Under the pieces are notes generated by a model. The model made no database searches. It was not told the DNA's origin and worked only from the letters and a program-made list of their open reading frames with translations. Positions 1 through 10,157 of a stretch of 64,000 nucleotides of DNA are shown here, piece after piece; within the stretch, counting starts at the first letter, position 1; every line of letters starts with the position of its first letter. The DNA lies in NCBI GenBank assembly GCA_001898225.1, contig MKTJ01000059.1, positions 1 through 64,000 of the forward strand. The letters are read 5' to 3'. Position numbers and translations under genes: made by a program. Source of the DNA: Chloroflexi bacterium 54-19 (GTDB lineage: Bacteria; Chloroflexota; Chloroflexia; Chloroheliales; Chloroheliaceae).

Positions 1-61
1 CAAAATCGTTATCCTACTTATCAATCAATTCTAGACTAACTACTAGCAATCAAGGTATTTA

Positions 62-660
62 TTATCTGAAAATCCCTGGTTTAACAGACCCAGGGCTGAA
101 TTGACCTTCTTCAGTCGAGCCGGTCAGGGCGGTGGTCGAAGAAGTATCCCCACTGTTAACCAGAGAAACTTAGTCAAAATAACCGGTTCTAACCTCCCGC
201 TGGTGCTTCAATTTCGTGTAACCGGTTTCGCTACCAGATTCAGCTCCTTTCAGTTCGGCCAATGTCGACATATCCCAAAAAAGATATACCCAGGAAAAAA
301 CGAACCAGCCAAAATTTATGGTGTCAAAACCCACCTGCGTAATAAACTGGAATCTGTAACCCATCTCTCCTGATTCCTGCTGGAACCGGGCAATCTTGGC
401 TGATAAGAGCTTCTTCTTCCAGTTGAAAGATGGTGAACAGTTTTGGCCAGCATTTTGCCAGGAAAGTGTGCGTGGATGCGCCCGGCAAATTCGCTGGCTT
501 CGTCCAGGTCCGGTTCGGAAATTTCGCAACAGATAAGAACGGCAAAAGGCGCCTTTTGCCTGAATGCCTTGCCTTATATGTAGTAAATATTGTCGAAGTT
601 CCTGGCTTGCGACCGTTTGGTTTGGGTAATATTAAACCTGGCAACCAGGAGAAAGATGAA
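62..660 (-). pseudogene. aceA: isocitrate lyase remnant (aceA-like), frameshifted
   Basis: Minus-strand translation in more than one frame gives the C-terminal half of an isocitrate lyase. One frame reads [20 protein letters not shown] and runs to FPGKMLA. The next frame reads [28 protein letters not shown] and KHQREVRTGYFD. After an in-frame TAA the same frame continues into SSTTALTGSTEEGQF, the usual end of the family. The breaks are a frameshift between GKMLA and NCSPSF, at least one more upstream near 590, and the nonsense codon after GYFD (family members often have Glu there, so GAA to TAA is plausible). The N-terminal half and active-site loop are not found. ORFs listed on both strands here are pieces or shadows of this gene. 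It would have been the glyoxylate-shunt enzyme cleaving isocitrate to glyoxylate and succinate. The family call is strong; the 5' limit is uncertain. Confidence 0.85.
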
Positions 661-690
661 GGGGACAACGCCATTGTCTATCATCTTTGA

Positions 691-874
691 GCTTTTCATA
701 AGGAAAGCTTATAGTGCATTTAAGCATAAACTTTTAACCTGTCAAGTGTTTTCATAAAAGAGCTTAATACTTTAATCTTATAAGGGGTGGTTTTACCCAT
801 ATCCAACCTTACCAGGTTATTCCCATTATGAAGATAAAATGAGTTGCTGGAAGAAATTACAGGCCAGGTTTGTA
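691..874. other. short AT-rich spacer, nothing recognised
   Basis: This stretch separates the isocitrate lyase remnant from the P-type ATPase pseudogene. I see no ORF with family resemblance and no convincing hairpin with a T-run. Confidence 0.4.
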
Positions 875-3445
875 TTAACTACCCTTAGAATTAAATAAAA
901 CCTCTAACCAGTGTCCTCGCCAGCAGGTCCGCAGCAGCCAACCCCATAAGGCGACCAACCCGACCAGGAGCAAATACTCCCACGGCTTTAACGCCACCAA
1001 ACCCAGGAATTCCTCCAAAGCGGGAAAGGCTAAAGCAACGCCAAAGACAACTATTATTAGTAGGGCCAGCCAGGCTGGGCGACGGTCAAAGGCAGGATAA
1101 AGCTTTTCCGCCCCGGTCCAGAAACGGCTCGGTGGTTTTGCAAAGAGAATTAACAGCAGCCCGCTCAGGACTGCCGCCAGGAAAAGGGCCGTGCATGCTG
1201 CCGGGAAAGCCCGGTCTTCCAGGACATTTTCCGGCCAGGTTGGGTTTTGAGTTTTAAGGAGCCATAAATAGAGGAAATAATAGGTCAGGAATACAACCAG
1301 TCCCAGGATGCCCCGTCTCAAAATAGCAGGAATGATAAAGGATTGAATTGTCCTTTTTCCGTTTTGGCCCGGTTGAGCCCAGACCGTCACCCCTACTACC
1401 AGCAAACCGACCGTTAGAAATACCATCACCGCGCTCTGGCGGGGCAGGAAGGGGAAAGCCAAGGCTGGCAACCGCCAAAGAAATGATGAGCATTGCCTCA
1501 AAGCCGATCCGTGGCGGGTGTAGTTTCAGGTTATCCTGCATCCCGTTGCGGATACGCTGCCCTTCCTTAAATGGTTCCGGTAAACTCTCATAAGAGTCGC
1601 CCAGCAGAATAATTCCTGCTATCGCGCGGGTGGCCTGGCCCACGCTTTCCATAGCGATTCCCAGGTTAGCTTCCTTTAGCGAAAGGACATCGTTTACCCC
1701 ATCACTAATCATGGCAACGTAGCGCCCTCCGGTCTGCAAAACCGTGACCAGCCGTTCTTTTTGCTTTGGGGTATCCCGCCCAAAGATAGTTGCTTCTCTA
1801 GCCACCAGGAGTAATTCCTCATCAGTCATCAGGTCAAGTTCTGGCCCGGTCAGGGTCCGGGAGGTAGCGCTTACCTCCATACCGGCCTGGCGGGCTAAAG
1901 CCTGGACCGTTTGAGGATTATCACCGGAAATGATTTTAAGCGAAACCCCGGCCTCGGCAAAGGCGTGGATAGTTTTACTGACCTGGGGCCGTAACCCATC
2001 ATTCAATGCTACCAGACCAATAGGGGTTAACATTGCAGGAAGTTTAGGTTGGCCCGCCTGGTCGTGCAAACCTTCCAGGGAAGGATTACCGCTAAATATA
2101 AGAACTCCCAACCCTTGAACCTGCCACCCGGCAATAGTTTCCTGGGCGGCCTGGTCGAGTAGGGCGATCTGGGCTAGTATTTCGGGCGCACCCAACACTT
2201 AAGTTCCGGCTAAATCTGCTCCATTAAAGGAGAGGCCGCTCCATTTGTGCGCTGAAGAAAAAACCACCTCATCTACCGCCGGTCTGGCTGACCTACCCAG
2301 ACTATCCAGGAGAGTTTGACTGGTCTGGTTACGAGCGGTCGAACTTGCCACAAAGGTACCCAGTTGTTTTTTGAACTCACTATCACTAAGCCCAATGGGG
2401 TAAACCCCGGCTATTTGCAAACGATTCGCCGTCAGAGTACCGGTTTTATCCAGGCAAAGCACCTCCACATTGCTTAAGGACTCCACCGCATTTGCTTCCT
2501 GGATTAAAGCGCCCCGCCTGGCAATCCTGACCGCACCCAGGGCATAGGCCAGGGTAATCATCATAAAAAGACCGTTGGGAACCAGGGCCGCTATGACAGC
2601 CGGCATCTGCAGTAACCGGCAATCATGACTTCCAGCCTGACTACCTGGTAAAGTTCCCTTTGGAGAGGAGTCAGTACCCGGCGGAACAGCCGGGCATCAG
2701 AAGCAAGCCGGTTGGCAAAACTGTCCAGGCCCACTTTTTGAGCCTGGTACATCCCGCATCCCGTTACACAAAAACTGCCGGATAAAACTGGCGCACCCAC
2801 TTGTTTTGCAACCAGGTTCGATTCTCCGGTCAATAAAGATTCACCTACTGCCAGGCTGCTACTTGCTAAGACCTGACCGTCTACCACCACCTGGTCCCCT
2901 GGCCCCAGCACCAGTACATCATCCACTACGATTTCAGAGGGGTCGAGATTGTAAACTGTGCCCTCCCTTAAAACGGCTGCCTTTGGGCGGGTCATGAGGC
3001 TGATCCGGGCTAACTTCCGCTTGACCAGGACTTCCTGGAACAACCCAACCAGGGTATTAAAGGAGATAACCCAGATTGAAGTCACCGCATCAGTGAATTG
3101 GTTGAGCCAGAGTAAGAGCAAACCAATCGTGAAGGGAACGGCGTTAAGGAAAGTGAAGACATTGTCTTTGAGAAGGCGCAAATAAGACCGGCTGGACGGC
3201 AGCTTTACCGCATTTCCCAATCCCCTGGCCCGCCGTTCGAGTACTTCGGCTTGAGATAGACCCCTTGGGTTTAGACCTTTTGGAGGTGTAGTTAGTTGCT
3301 CAACAGTATTAACAGGTAGGGGTGAAGGTGACTCCTGGGGCAGGGAAGGAATTTTTCTGGCGGGTTTTGAAGAACCCGGCTCATCTGGACTTTTGAGGTT
3401 AGAGGTTAGAATAGCAATTCCTCTGTAACCAGTCAGGTTAATTTA
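875..3445 (-). pseudogene. CtpE-like cation P-type ATPase, multiply broken
   Basis: Four minus-strand ORFs join into one P-type ATPase resembling mycobacterial CtpE. The actuator part carries LLTGES, the phosphorylation motif is CLDKTGTLT, then come the ADP-site SGDNP and the hinge region. Lesions: (1) after TPLQRELYQVVRLEVMIA the frame shifts and about one membrane helix seems lost before AVIAALVPNGLF; (2) an in-frame TAA sits between GADLAGT and VLGAPEILAQ, where a Tyr codon is expected; (3) a frameshift near 1480 separates EAMLIISLAVASL from LAFPFLPRQSAV. The invariant hinge GDGVND reads SDGVND, and the residue before ESLLTGES is Gly where Asp is usual, so substitutions have gathered as well. 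In the first frame the reading runs up to a stop near 3446 without a good ATG. An intact protein would pump a divalent cation across the membrane; this one cannot be functional as read. Confidence 0.85.
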
Positions 3446-3666
3446 AATCAAAACCGATTGGCCCTATTCTAGGGCTACCTCGCCTTCGGGTGGACCATTT
3501 TAATCTTCCGGAAGAACCAGGAAATCCGGGTGAAAATGGTAAACAACTCGTAACTTTCTTTTCCGGTAGCGCCCCTAATTACCTTAAATAGTAAAAATAT
3601 GGATGAATAATAAATATCACCAGGGTCCGGGTTTTTATATGATTAACTGGGTGTTTAACGGTTGAA

Positions 3667-4076
3667 CTATTTGGATGCTGAATTCCTCTCGAATAAAAAT
3701 AGGATACCACAAACCACTAATAAAGCTCCACTTATAAGATAGGTTAAAACAGGATCGATAAGCCAGTACCCCGTTGTATTACTGGGTATCCCATTTTTAG
3801 AATATAACCATAATCCTATACTTAATCCCAGTCCACCCAAAACAAGTTCAACAACGCCAGCCCAGCCGGTTTTTTTAATCCAAGCAGAAAACCGATAATG
3901 GCTAGTATGGTAGGTAAAACAAAGGCAATTGTTGAAAGTCCTATTTCTAGCCTGACCATTCCAAAACTATCTTTAGCGGCCCCTGGCAACCTATAGTTAA
4001 GTTCCAAAATAAAGCTCGCAATTAATACCCCGATAGCCCCTAGGCCAAATCCAAAGGTTAAAAATCTCTTTAACAT
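3667..4076 (-). pseudogene. small membrane protein split by a frameshift at an A7 run
   Basis: The listed 84-aa ORF starts at 4076 with AGAAGGGTAG a few bases upstream and encodes two hydrophobic helices. At a run of seven A (minus strand, near 3873) the frame ends in a non-membrane tail, WVDWD. Shifting one base gives KTGWAGVVELVLGGLGLSIG, then a linker and a second helix pair region ending LLVVCGILFLFERNSASK and a TAG at 3667-3669. The joined product of about 135 residues has four hydrophobic segments and looks like the real gene. The break could be a real indel, an assembly error in a homopolymer, or transcriptional/translational slippage. No family was recognised. Confidence 0.6.
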
Positions 4077-4738
4077 ATTTCTACCCTTCTCTTTCTTGAG
4101 GAAAGGACCTCATTCCCAGTCTTTCCACCCAACCCCTTGCCTGCGGCCGGTCTTTTTTACCCTTTCACAATCCTTAGTCCATATATACAACCTTCAACCG
4201 GGCCGCCCTGAATTTGTCGGGCCGTAACTGGCGGTCTTTGATATGGGGACAACCGGGCCGCCCTAAAAACAAGTATGAAATGAAAAAGTTCAGCCGAGTC
4301 CAGGAAGTAAAATAGGGGTAGTTACCTTCGCTCCCAATTCCAGTTTAGTTACTTTTTATTAATTTCAGGGTTTACTTAAATTTTAGGAGGGTGAAAATTA
4401 TCCTGGTTAACTTTTACCCTTTAATTGCTATTTGCAAAATCCAATCAGGGTAAGTTAAAGCAACTGCCTTCCATTAACCCCATTGTCCTGGCCAGAGCCC
4501 TATGATACTGGCAGAATTTGGGTTAGTCTGCCAATACATGTTGTTCGGTTAAAATTAATAATTCCACTTAAAAAGCAGGTTATTTATACACCCTTAAACC
4601 CTCCTTTCAACTCCAATATAATAAAATTAATCTGGGTAGAAATGTAAAAGCGAAAGGTGAAAGGTAAAAAGTAAAAAGTAAGGGGAAAAGAATAATTTAG
4701 GAAACGATTTTCATTTAAGGGTAAAGGGGGTGATGGGT
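4077..4738. other. intergenic region with a short direct repeat
   Basis: About 660 bases without a convincing gene, between the divergent small membrane protein and the large secreted protein. A 15-base direct repeat, CAACCGGGCCGCCCT, occurs near 4195 and 4250. Close to 4650-4690 the strand is a purine-rich run of GAAAGGT/AAAAAGT units. Promoters for both flanking genes must lie here but no box stands out. Confidence 0.4.
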
Positions 4739-7700
4739 ATGTTAAATACCAACAAACCCTTATGGTCGAAATCGAACCAATATCACCATCAGTATAACTT
4801 AAAAAACACCTCAGTTACGGTGGTCTGTTTATTCATGTTCGGCCTGATTCTTGGGATGTTTCAATTTTCGCCGGTTGGTATCAGCCTGGCTGCTACCACG
4901 GCAGTCCCGGTAAGCGAAGCCGGGGCAGCTAACAGCCTGGCTTATTCCGATTCCACGCGAAAAGTTGCTGTGTCTGCGGAGGGCGATATTTATCTAGCTT
5001 ATCACGGTGAGAATGGCTTGCGGGTTAGTCATAGCACCAACCGGGGTTTAAATTTCTTACCTAGCGTCCAGGTTACTCCATTTGACCGGGAAGCCGAAAT
5101 AGCAGTGACAAATAACGGCTATATTTACCTGGTCTATTCCGGTTCAGAAGGTTACTACATTTTAAGCCGGAGTTTTGATAAAGGAGCCCATTTTTATCCT
5201 ATCTCCGTAGTAGGTAAAACCTATTGCGGCACCGCTCACCTCGCTACAGACGGAGCAAATATTTATGTGCTGGACCGGTGCGGCACCGAAATGTACCGGA
5301 ATGATGCCTATGGGGTTGGTGGGTTCGAAAGCACCGGGCTGTCTTCGAACGGAATAGTTTTCTCGGAGGTACAGGCCGACCTTGCCACCCACCAGGTCTA
5401 TGTAGAAGGTGGGGGAGGTACAACCAGTTTGCGCCTGACTTCCAGTCAGGACCGGGGCCGCACTTTTGGCCCGGTGTCAAACCTCGGTAAAGGTGGGTTT
5501 GCCAATCCAACTTCGGCCCTTTCAAATGGCCCCAACGGTAACTTCTTATTTTTCGGCGGGGGTCAATCCGACGGTCAAAATGGGGACCAGGCATTCAGGG
5601 TCAACCTCAACAACCCTGATTTTGAACCGCTCATTTTTGGCTGGAATACCAAAAGCCGGGGACGGTCGCTGGTAGCCGACCAGTACGGTAATTTAATCGA
5701 CGGCTACCATAGTTCAAGTTCGGCGGTTTCCTTCCAGGTAAGCCGCGACCTTGGGTTAACCTTTGAAGAGCCCGTCCAGGTGAGCGCGAACGCCGGGGCA
5801 ATTAATGTAGCTATCAACGATGTGTTTGGAGATGTTATTGCGGTATACGAAAGTCAGGGCCGCATTCTGGCCAATATCTACCCGGACATTCTGGCCGTAC
5901 CTGATTTAGCGCTAAGTCTTACTACCGATAATCCCCAACCAAATTATGCCCAGGCGGCCAGCTTTGATGTAAAAGTGAGTAATAACGGGCGCGTAGAAGC
6001 CCACGCTATCCAGGTCAAAGTGGAAATGCCTGCCGGGTTAAAACAGGTTTCTCAGGCCACAAGCCTGGGAAGTTACCAACCTGCTACCGGGGTGTGGAAT
6101 ATTGTGAACCTGGCTAAAGGCCAATCCGCTCGGCTTACAATCCTGACCTGGGTTACTCAGTCTAATTTTAAACCAATCGTATCCGCAAAGTTACTTGGTG
6201 CAACACCGGAGGATCAAAGTCCGACTAACAATGAACAGGTGCTGAATCTAAGTGTTCCGTCCTCGGCTGATACAGGCTTGGACCTCAACCTGGCACCAAC
6301 CTTGCCTTCTCCGGGGGAAACGGTTCAAATAACCTTACACGCGGTAAACCACGGACCGGATGCGGCCACCGGGACCAGGATTTCAATTGACTGGCCTGAT
6401 GGACTGGATTTCCTGGGGTATTCTACCGGCTCCGGCACTTATTTGCCGGAAAACCACCTGTGGAATATCGATGTTCTTCCCATTGACCAACCGGCAACGC
6501 TCGTACTTACCGGGAGGGTCAATACCACGAAGGCTTTTGACCTGGGCACCCTGCTGACTTCCCAGGACCAGTACGACTCTAACAGCATCAATAATAGTGT
6601 AAAAATCCGCCCGGGTGTCGCCGCAGGCGCGGATATAGCAATCCAGATTATGGCAGACAATTCCCGGCCTTTGTTCGGACAGGATGTTAATTTCACCGTG
6701 ATGGCGACCAACCAGGGACCTGGTCAGGCCAGCGGTGTTATGGTATTGGACCGCCTGCCAGAAGGATTACTCTACAAGAGCAGTATAGCTAGCCAGGGTA
6801 CCTATAACCCGGTTAGCGGGATTTGGAATATTGGCTCGATTGGGGCGGGCCAGGCGACCAGTCTGAAAATCACAGGCCAGGTCAGGACCGCCGGAACAAT
6901 GCTAACCAATGAAGCCAGGCTGGTAAACCTTGACCAGGTTGACCCTAACCCGGCCAACAATATCCAGGCGGTTACCCTGGAAATTTCACCCGCTTACGAC
7001 CTCTCTTTGTCCGCTAGCGCGGATAACCTTTATTCACGGGTCGGGCAGAACGTTTTGCTCAACCTGGTGGCACGTAACCTGGGTCCGGGGTCATTGCCCG
7101 ACTCGAACGTGATTAATATAAAGGTGCCGGTTGGGCTTAATTACCTATCGAATTCGGTGAGTCAGGGCAAGTTTAATCCTGACAGCGGTCAGTGGACCTT
7201 TGGTTCCCTGGCAGCAGGTGAAGAAGCCAGCCTGCAAATAAAGGCGCTGGTCAGCCAGGGAGGAGCCCTGACCGTGTCCTTTAGCCTGGCAGACCCCAAC
7301 CAGGACCTTGACCGGTCCAATAATAATGCCAACCTTACCATTTACGGGCAGAACTGGATACCCCTGGATGGGGTAGCGGCCCAGTTAAGAGTAACCCCCG
7401 ACCGTGAATTCTCCCTGGCCCCTGGCAACCTTTTGACTTACCGGTTGCTGGTAAAGAACCTTGCCGGTGAGGAAAGAGAAAATGTCACCCTTCGGTTCCC
7501 GGTTAATTCTAACCTTGAGTTGGCCGGTGTTACCTTCAGCGATCCCCTGGTCTGGGTCAGAAAAGTGGAGGCATCCTCACCTGAACCTTATATAGAAATG
7601 CAATTGCCCGACCTGCAAGTCCAGGAAATGGTAACGGCCACAGTCCAGTTCCGCGCGAAACCGGGAGCCTCTCCAGGGCTGACCATTTTTAGCCGATTTA

Positions 7701-8161
7701 GCGTGCAGGTGAGTGAGCCTGAAGGGGAAAGTTATACCACTCTTTCCAACAGTGTGCGCCTTACCCTTACGGGTAATTCCAATCGGGATGAAAGTGGCGG
7801 AAGTATCCAGTTCTTTACACCACAAAATCTTACGACGGGGACCGCCACTCGCCTCAAACTGATTGGTGACTTCTATACCCCCGGTGAGAAAATTACCCTG
7901 TGGTATACGGATGAAAAAGGATTAAGCGTGGCCCTTGGCGACATCTATGCCGACAAGAAGGGTCAGATTGCACCGTATATCAACCTCGAACCAATGGCAA
8001 AAGGGCAAAGTTACGTGGTAGCCGGTTACGGTAACCAGAGCGAGGTTATCGGAAGCGCGGTAATAACGATAACGGGGCAAAGTGGACCGGAAGTTAAATC
8101 TTACACAGTCCGGCCACTTAACCCCCAGGAATTAATAAAGCAATTGAGTCAGGCAACCTGA
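4739..8161 (+). CDS. large secreted protein: BNR-like propeller plus DUF11 repeats
   Basis: About 1140 residues. The N-terminus has a basic stretch, a hydrophobic core (VVCLFMFGLILGMF) and an Ala-rich cleavage region, so it is probably exported. Residues about 55-390 contain repeated blade-like units such as DIYLAYHG, YIYLVYSG and SRSFDKGAHFYP, resembling sialidase/BNR beta-propellers without the enzyme's catalytic residues being evident. From about 390 come at least four DUF11-type Ig-like repeats, each with a core like NQGPGQASGVMVLDRLPEGL and WNIGSIGAGQ, and a fifth, divergent unit. A last beta-rich domain of about 100 residues follows. No LPXTG, sorting signal or C-terminal membrane helix is present, so it is likely released or held by other means. 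The track start is GTG at 4730; ATG 4739 lies 8 bases after AAAGGGGG and is preferred. The function is unknown; an adhesive or surface-layer role is an inference from DUF11. Confidence 0.8.
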   Translation: MLNTNKPLWSKSNQYHHQYNLKNTSVTVVCLFMFGLILGMFQFSPVGISLAATTAVPVSEAGAANSLAYSDSTRKVAVSAEGDIYLAYHGENGLRVSHSTNRGLNFLPSVQVTPFDREAEIAVTNNGYIYLVYSGSEGYYILSRSFDKGAHFYPISVVGKTYCGTAHLATDGANIYVLDRCGTEMYRNDAYGVGGFESTGLSSNGIVFSEVQADLATHQVYVEGGGGTTSLRLTSSQDRGRTFGPVSNLGKGGFANPTSALSNGPNGNFLFFGGGQSDGQNGDQAFRVNLNNPDFEPLIFGWNTKSRGRSLVADQYGNLIDGYHSSSSAVSFQVSRDLGLTFEEPVQVSANAGAINVAINDVFGDVIAVYESQGRILANIYPDILAVPDLALSLTTDNPQPNYAQAASFDVKVSNNGRVEAHAIQVKVEMPAGLKQVSQATSLGSYQPATGVWNIVNLAKGQSARLTILTWVTQSNFKPIVSAKLLGATPEDQSPTNNEQVLNLSVPSSADTGLDLNLAPTLPSPGETVQITLHAVNHGPDAATGTRISIDWPDGLDFLGYSTGSGTYLPENHLWNIDVLPIDQPATLVLTGRVNTTKAFDLGTLLTSQDQYDSNSINNSVKIRPGVAAGADIAIQIMADNSRPLFGQDVNFTVMATNQGPGQASGVMVLDRLPEGLLYKSSIASQGTYNPVSGIWNIGSIGAGQATSLKITGQVRTAGTMLTNEARLVNLDQVDPNPANNIQAVTLEISPAYDLSLSASADNLYSRVGQNVLLNLVARNLGPGSLPDSNVINIKVPVGLNYLSNSVSQGKFNPDSGQWTFGSLAAGEEASLQIKALVSQGGALTVSFSLADPNQDLDRSNNNANLTIYGQNWIPLDGVAAQLRVTPDREFSLAPGNLLTYRLLVKNLAGEERENVTLRFPVNSNLELAGVTFSDPLVWVRKVEASSPEPYIEMQLPDLQVQEMVTATVQFRAKPGASPGLTIFSRFSVQVSEPEGESYTTLSNSVRLTLTGNSNRDESGGSIQFFTPQNLTTGTATRLKLIGDFYTPGEKITLWYTDEKGLSVALGDIYADKKGQIAPYINLEPMAKGQSYVVAGYGNQSEVIGSAVITITGQSGPEVKSYTVRPLNPQELIKQLSQAT

Positions 8162-8383
8162 AATAGGGGTTCTTGCCGGTACTTGCTCTTTAAATGGGGT
8201 TCCGAAATCAGGGTTCCCACTCAGTTGTTATCTGTTGGGGCCGGAATCTACGGTGGCCTTACTTCCGCCAACCCGGCCCTGGCAGTTTTTCAGGGGAGCC
8301 GGTAGACTTGCCCAAAGTTTCGCTCACCGACCAGCAAAAATTCTTCTACCAGGCCTTATCAGGTTGAGGGACGCCGAAAAGCG

Positions 8384-8565
8384 TTAAGATTTGCCCAGTA
8401 AGGTATTGGTAAAAAGGTCAATTTCTGCCAGAGTGTTGTAGAGGTACGGAGAAATCCGCAAGTTCTGGCCCCGCACACTGGTTCTGTCATTTCCGAATCC
8501 GCATTGCTCTTTAGAACAAATGTATCCCTCCAAATTAGCTACTATTGCTAAACCAATAACATCTC
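8384..8565 (-). pseudogene. C-terminal remnant of a class V aminotransferase-like protein
   Basis: The minus strand reads GLAIVANLEGYICSKE, then GQNLRISPYLYNTLAEIDLF and ends TNTLLGKS with TAA at 8384-8386. The LRISPxxYNTxxEID pattern is the usual C-terminus of class V aminotransferase-fold proteins (cysteine desulfurase / isopenicillin N epimerase-like). An in-frame TGA lies just upstream near 8565 and no PLP-lysine region was found, so only the tail survives. It is adjacent to IS debris, which may explain the loss of the rest. Confidence 0.55.
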
Positions 8566-8683
8566 ACTCTGCTTCCAAATCAACTTCGTTGCCAGGAATT
8601 TTTTCCTTAACCGCAGAAACTGCTCTTTAATATGGACCCTTCGCTTTATCGCCGGCACTATTTCGTTTCGGAATTCCCTGATC

Positions 8684-8897
8684 TTACCCCGATAAAGTGG
8701 AGAATGGATAGAGCCGAGATTCTATACTTCTTTTAAGGAGGTCGCATCATTTATGGCCAAGCAGCAGCGCAAATATACCCCGGAATTTAAGCGGGAAGCC
8801 GTCAACCTGGTTGAAACAAGTGGTAAAAGTGTTCCCCAGATCGCCAGGGATTTGGGTATTTCTGCCTCCATACTCTACAAGTGGCAAAAACTGATGT
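8684..8897 (+). mobile_element. left-end fragment of an outer IS3-family element
   Basis: The sequence TTACCCCGATAAAGTGGAGA near 8684 resembles a left terminal inverted repeat of IS3-family elements. It is followed by a ribosome-binding site (TAAGGAGG) and the start of an orfA. The element stops where the second IS3-type element begins, and its orfB and right end are absent from the other flank. Insertion of the second element and a later deletion would explain this. Confidence 0.6.
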
Positions 8898-8911
8898 TGC
8901 ACCACTTTTAA
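8753..8911 (+). pseudogene. truncated IS3 transposase orfA (outer element)
   Basis: ATG at 8753 with TAAGGAGG upstream opens a reading frame for MAKQQRKYTPEFKREAVNLV and continues to QIARDLGISASILYKWQKL. This is the helix-turn-helix N-terminus of IS3/IS911-type OrfA. After about 47 residues the frame runs into the terminal repeat of the inner element and ends (MLHHF, TAA). It is too short for the ORF track and cannot make an active transposase. Confidence 0.8.
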
Positions 8912-8965
8912 GGAGTATACAAAGGCGAGAAGAAAGATTGTATACTTATCGGGAAAGGGAAATTT

Positions 8966-9273
8966 ATGGGCAACAAATATCCACGGAAAATATATACGGC
9001 AGAATTCAAACGGGAAGCAGTCCGGCTACTCGAAACGAGTGGAAAAGCGGCGCTGTAATTGCCCAGGAGTTAGGCATCTCGGATGGCAGCCTGTATACCT
9101 GGCGTAAGCAACTCTCCGAGCAAGGGGAAGAGGCTTTCCAAGGTAAGGGTCATCAGACCCCAACCGAGGGGGAATTCCGCCAGCTTCGTGCTGAGGTTGA
9201 ACGGTTGCGTCAAGAGAGGGATATTTTAAAAAAAGCCATAGCAATCTTCAGTCAGCCTCCCGGCCAAAGGTAA
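8966..9273 (+). pseudogene. IS3 transposase orfA (inner element), frameshifted
   Basis: ATG 8966 after GGGAAAGGGA begins MGNKYPRKIYTAEFKREAVR. After ETSGKAA the frame hits TAA. A two-base insertion (GCGGCGCTG where GCGGCTG fits) explains the shift, since the other frame continues VIAQELGISDGSLYTWRKQL and ends with a leucine-zipper-like stretch (LRAEVERLRQERDILKKA). The latter is the dimerisation coiled coil of IS3 OrfA. The ORF-track version starting at 8881 has an artefactual N-terminus. Confidence 0.8.
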
Positions 9274-10150
9274 AATACTAATTCATTGAAGAGTAGCGGT
9301 CAGAATTTCCGGTGCGAGTGCTGTGCCAGGTGCTAAGGGTGAGTGAAAGCGGCTATTACACCTGGCGAAAACGAGAGCCAGGCCGACGTCAAAAGGAAGA
9401 TGCCGAGCTCACTAGCCAGCTCGGAACGGTATTTGAACAGTCCCGCCAGACCTATGGGAGTCCCAGAATTCATGCAGCTTTACGCGCTAAAGGCGTAAGC
9501 TGCTCTCGGCGTAGGATCGCCCGGTTGATGCGCAAAAAGGAGTTGGTGTCATGCTGGCGGCGTAAGAAACGAAAAGTAATTACGACCGATAGCAATCACG
9601 ATCAGCCAGTAGCGCCCAACAAACTGGACCGGGATTTCACAGCCCTGGCTGCCAACAAGAAATGGGTTGGTGACATCACAGGAGTTTGGACCGATGAAGG
9701 CTGGCTTTACCTGGCGGCCCTTGTAGATTTATATTCGCGAAAGGTAGTGGGCTGGGCCATGAGTGAATTGCGGGATGAGCGATTGGTCGAAGATGCGTTA
9801 TAGATGGCCTTGATCCGCCGCCAAGTTGCAGTAGGGAGTGGTCTATTGCATCATACCGACCGAGGTTCTCAGTATACCAGCCGGTCGTATCGAGGGTTTT
9901 ATCTCATTACGGTATTGACCTCTCAATGAGTCGGAAGGGCAATTGCTGGGATAATGCCTGCATCGAAAGTTTCTTTGGAACCTTGAAGGCCGAACTTTGT
10001 GATCGTAAGCTCTTTAAGAGCAGGCAAGAGGCCAAAACAGAAATCTTCAAGTATATGGAAGTGTTCTACAACCGCCAGCGGCTACACTCTTCGTTAGGGT
10101 ATATTTCGCCGGAAAACTTTGAAATGCGGTCAGATTTACTCGTGTTCTAA
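9274..10150 (+). pseudogene. IS3 transposase orfB (DDE integrase), three stops and a frameshift
   Basis: The three catalytic residues are visible: Asp in KKWVGDITGVWT, Asp in HHTDRGSQYTS and Glu in NACIESFFGTLKAE. The natural start lies upstream of the listed GTG, where the frame reads KY-stop-FIEE-stop-RSEFPVRVL; both stops fit Gln codons (CAA to TAA, CAG to TAG). A third stop, TAG at 9801-9803 between DAL and MALIRRQ, also fits Gln. A frameshift near 9890 moves the reading to VLSHYGIDLSMSRKGNCWDN. All three nonsense changes are explained by C to T. It would have catalysed cut and strand transfer of the element. Confidence 0.85.
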
Positions 10151-10157
10151 TACTCCG

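Noticed and set aside
1348-1593. Plus-strand ORFs inside the P-type ATPase pseudogene
   Set aside because: Antisense to the recognisable ATPase reading.
4195-4265. Possible CRISPR-like or tandem repeat (CAACCGGGCCGCCCT twice)
   Set aside because: Only two copies, one spacer, no further units or cas genes.
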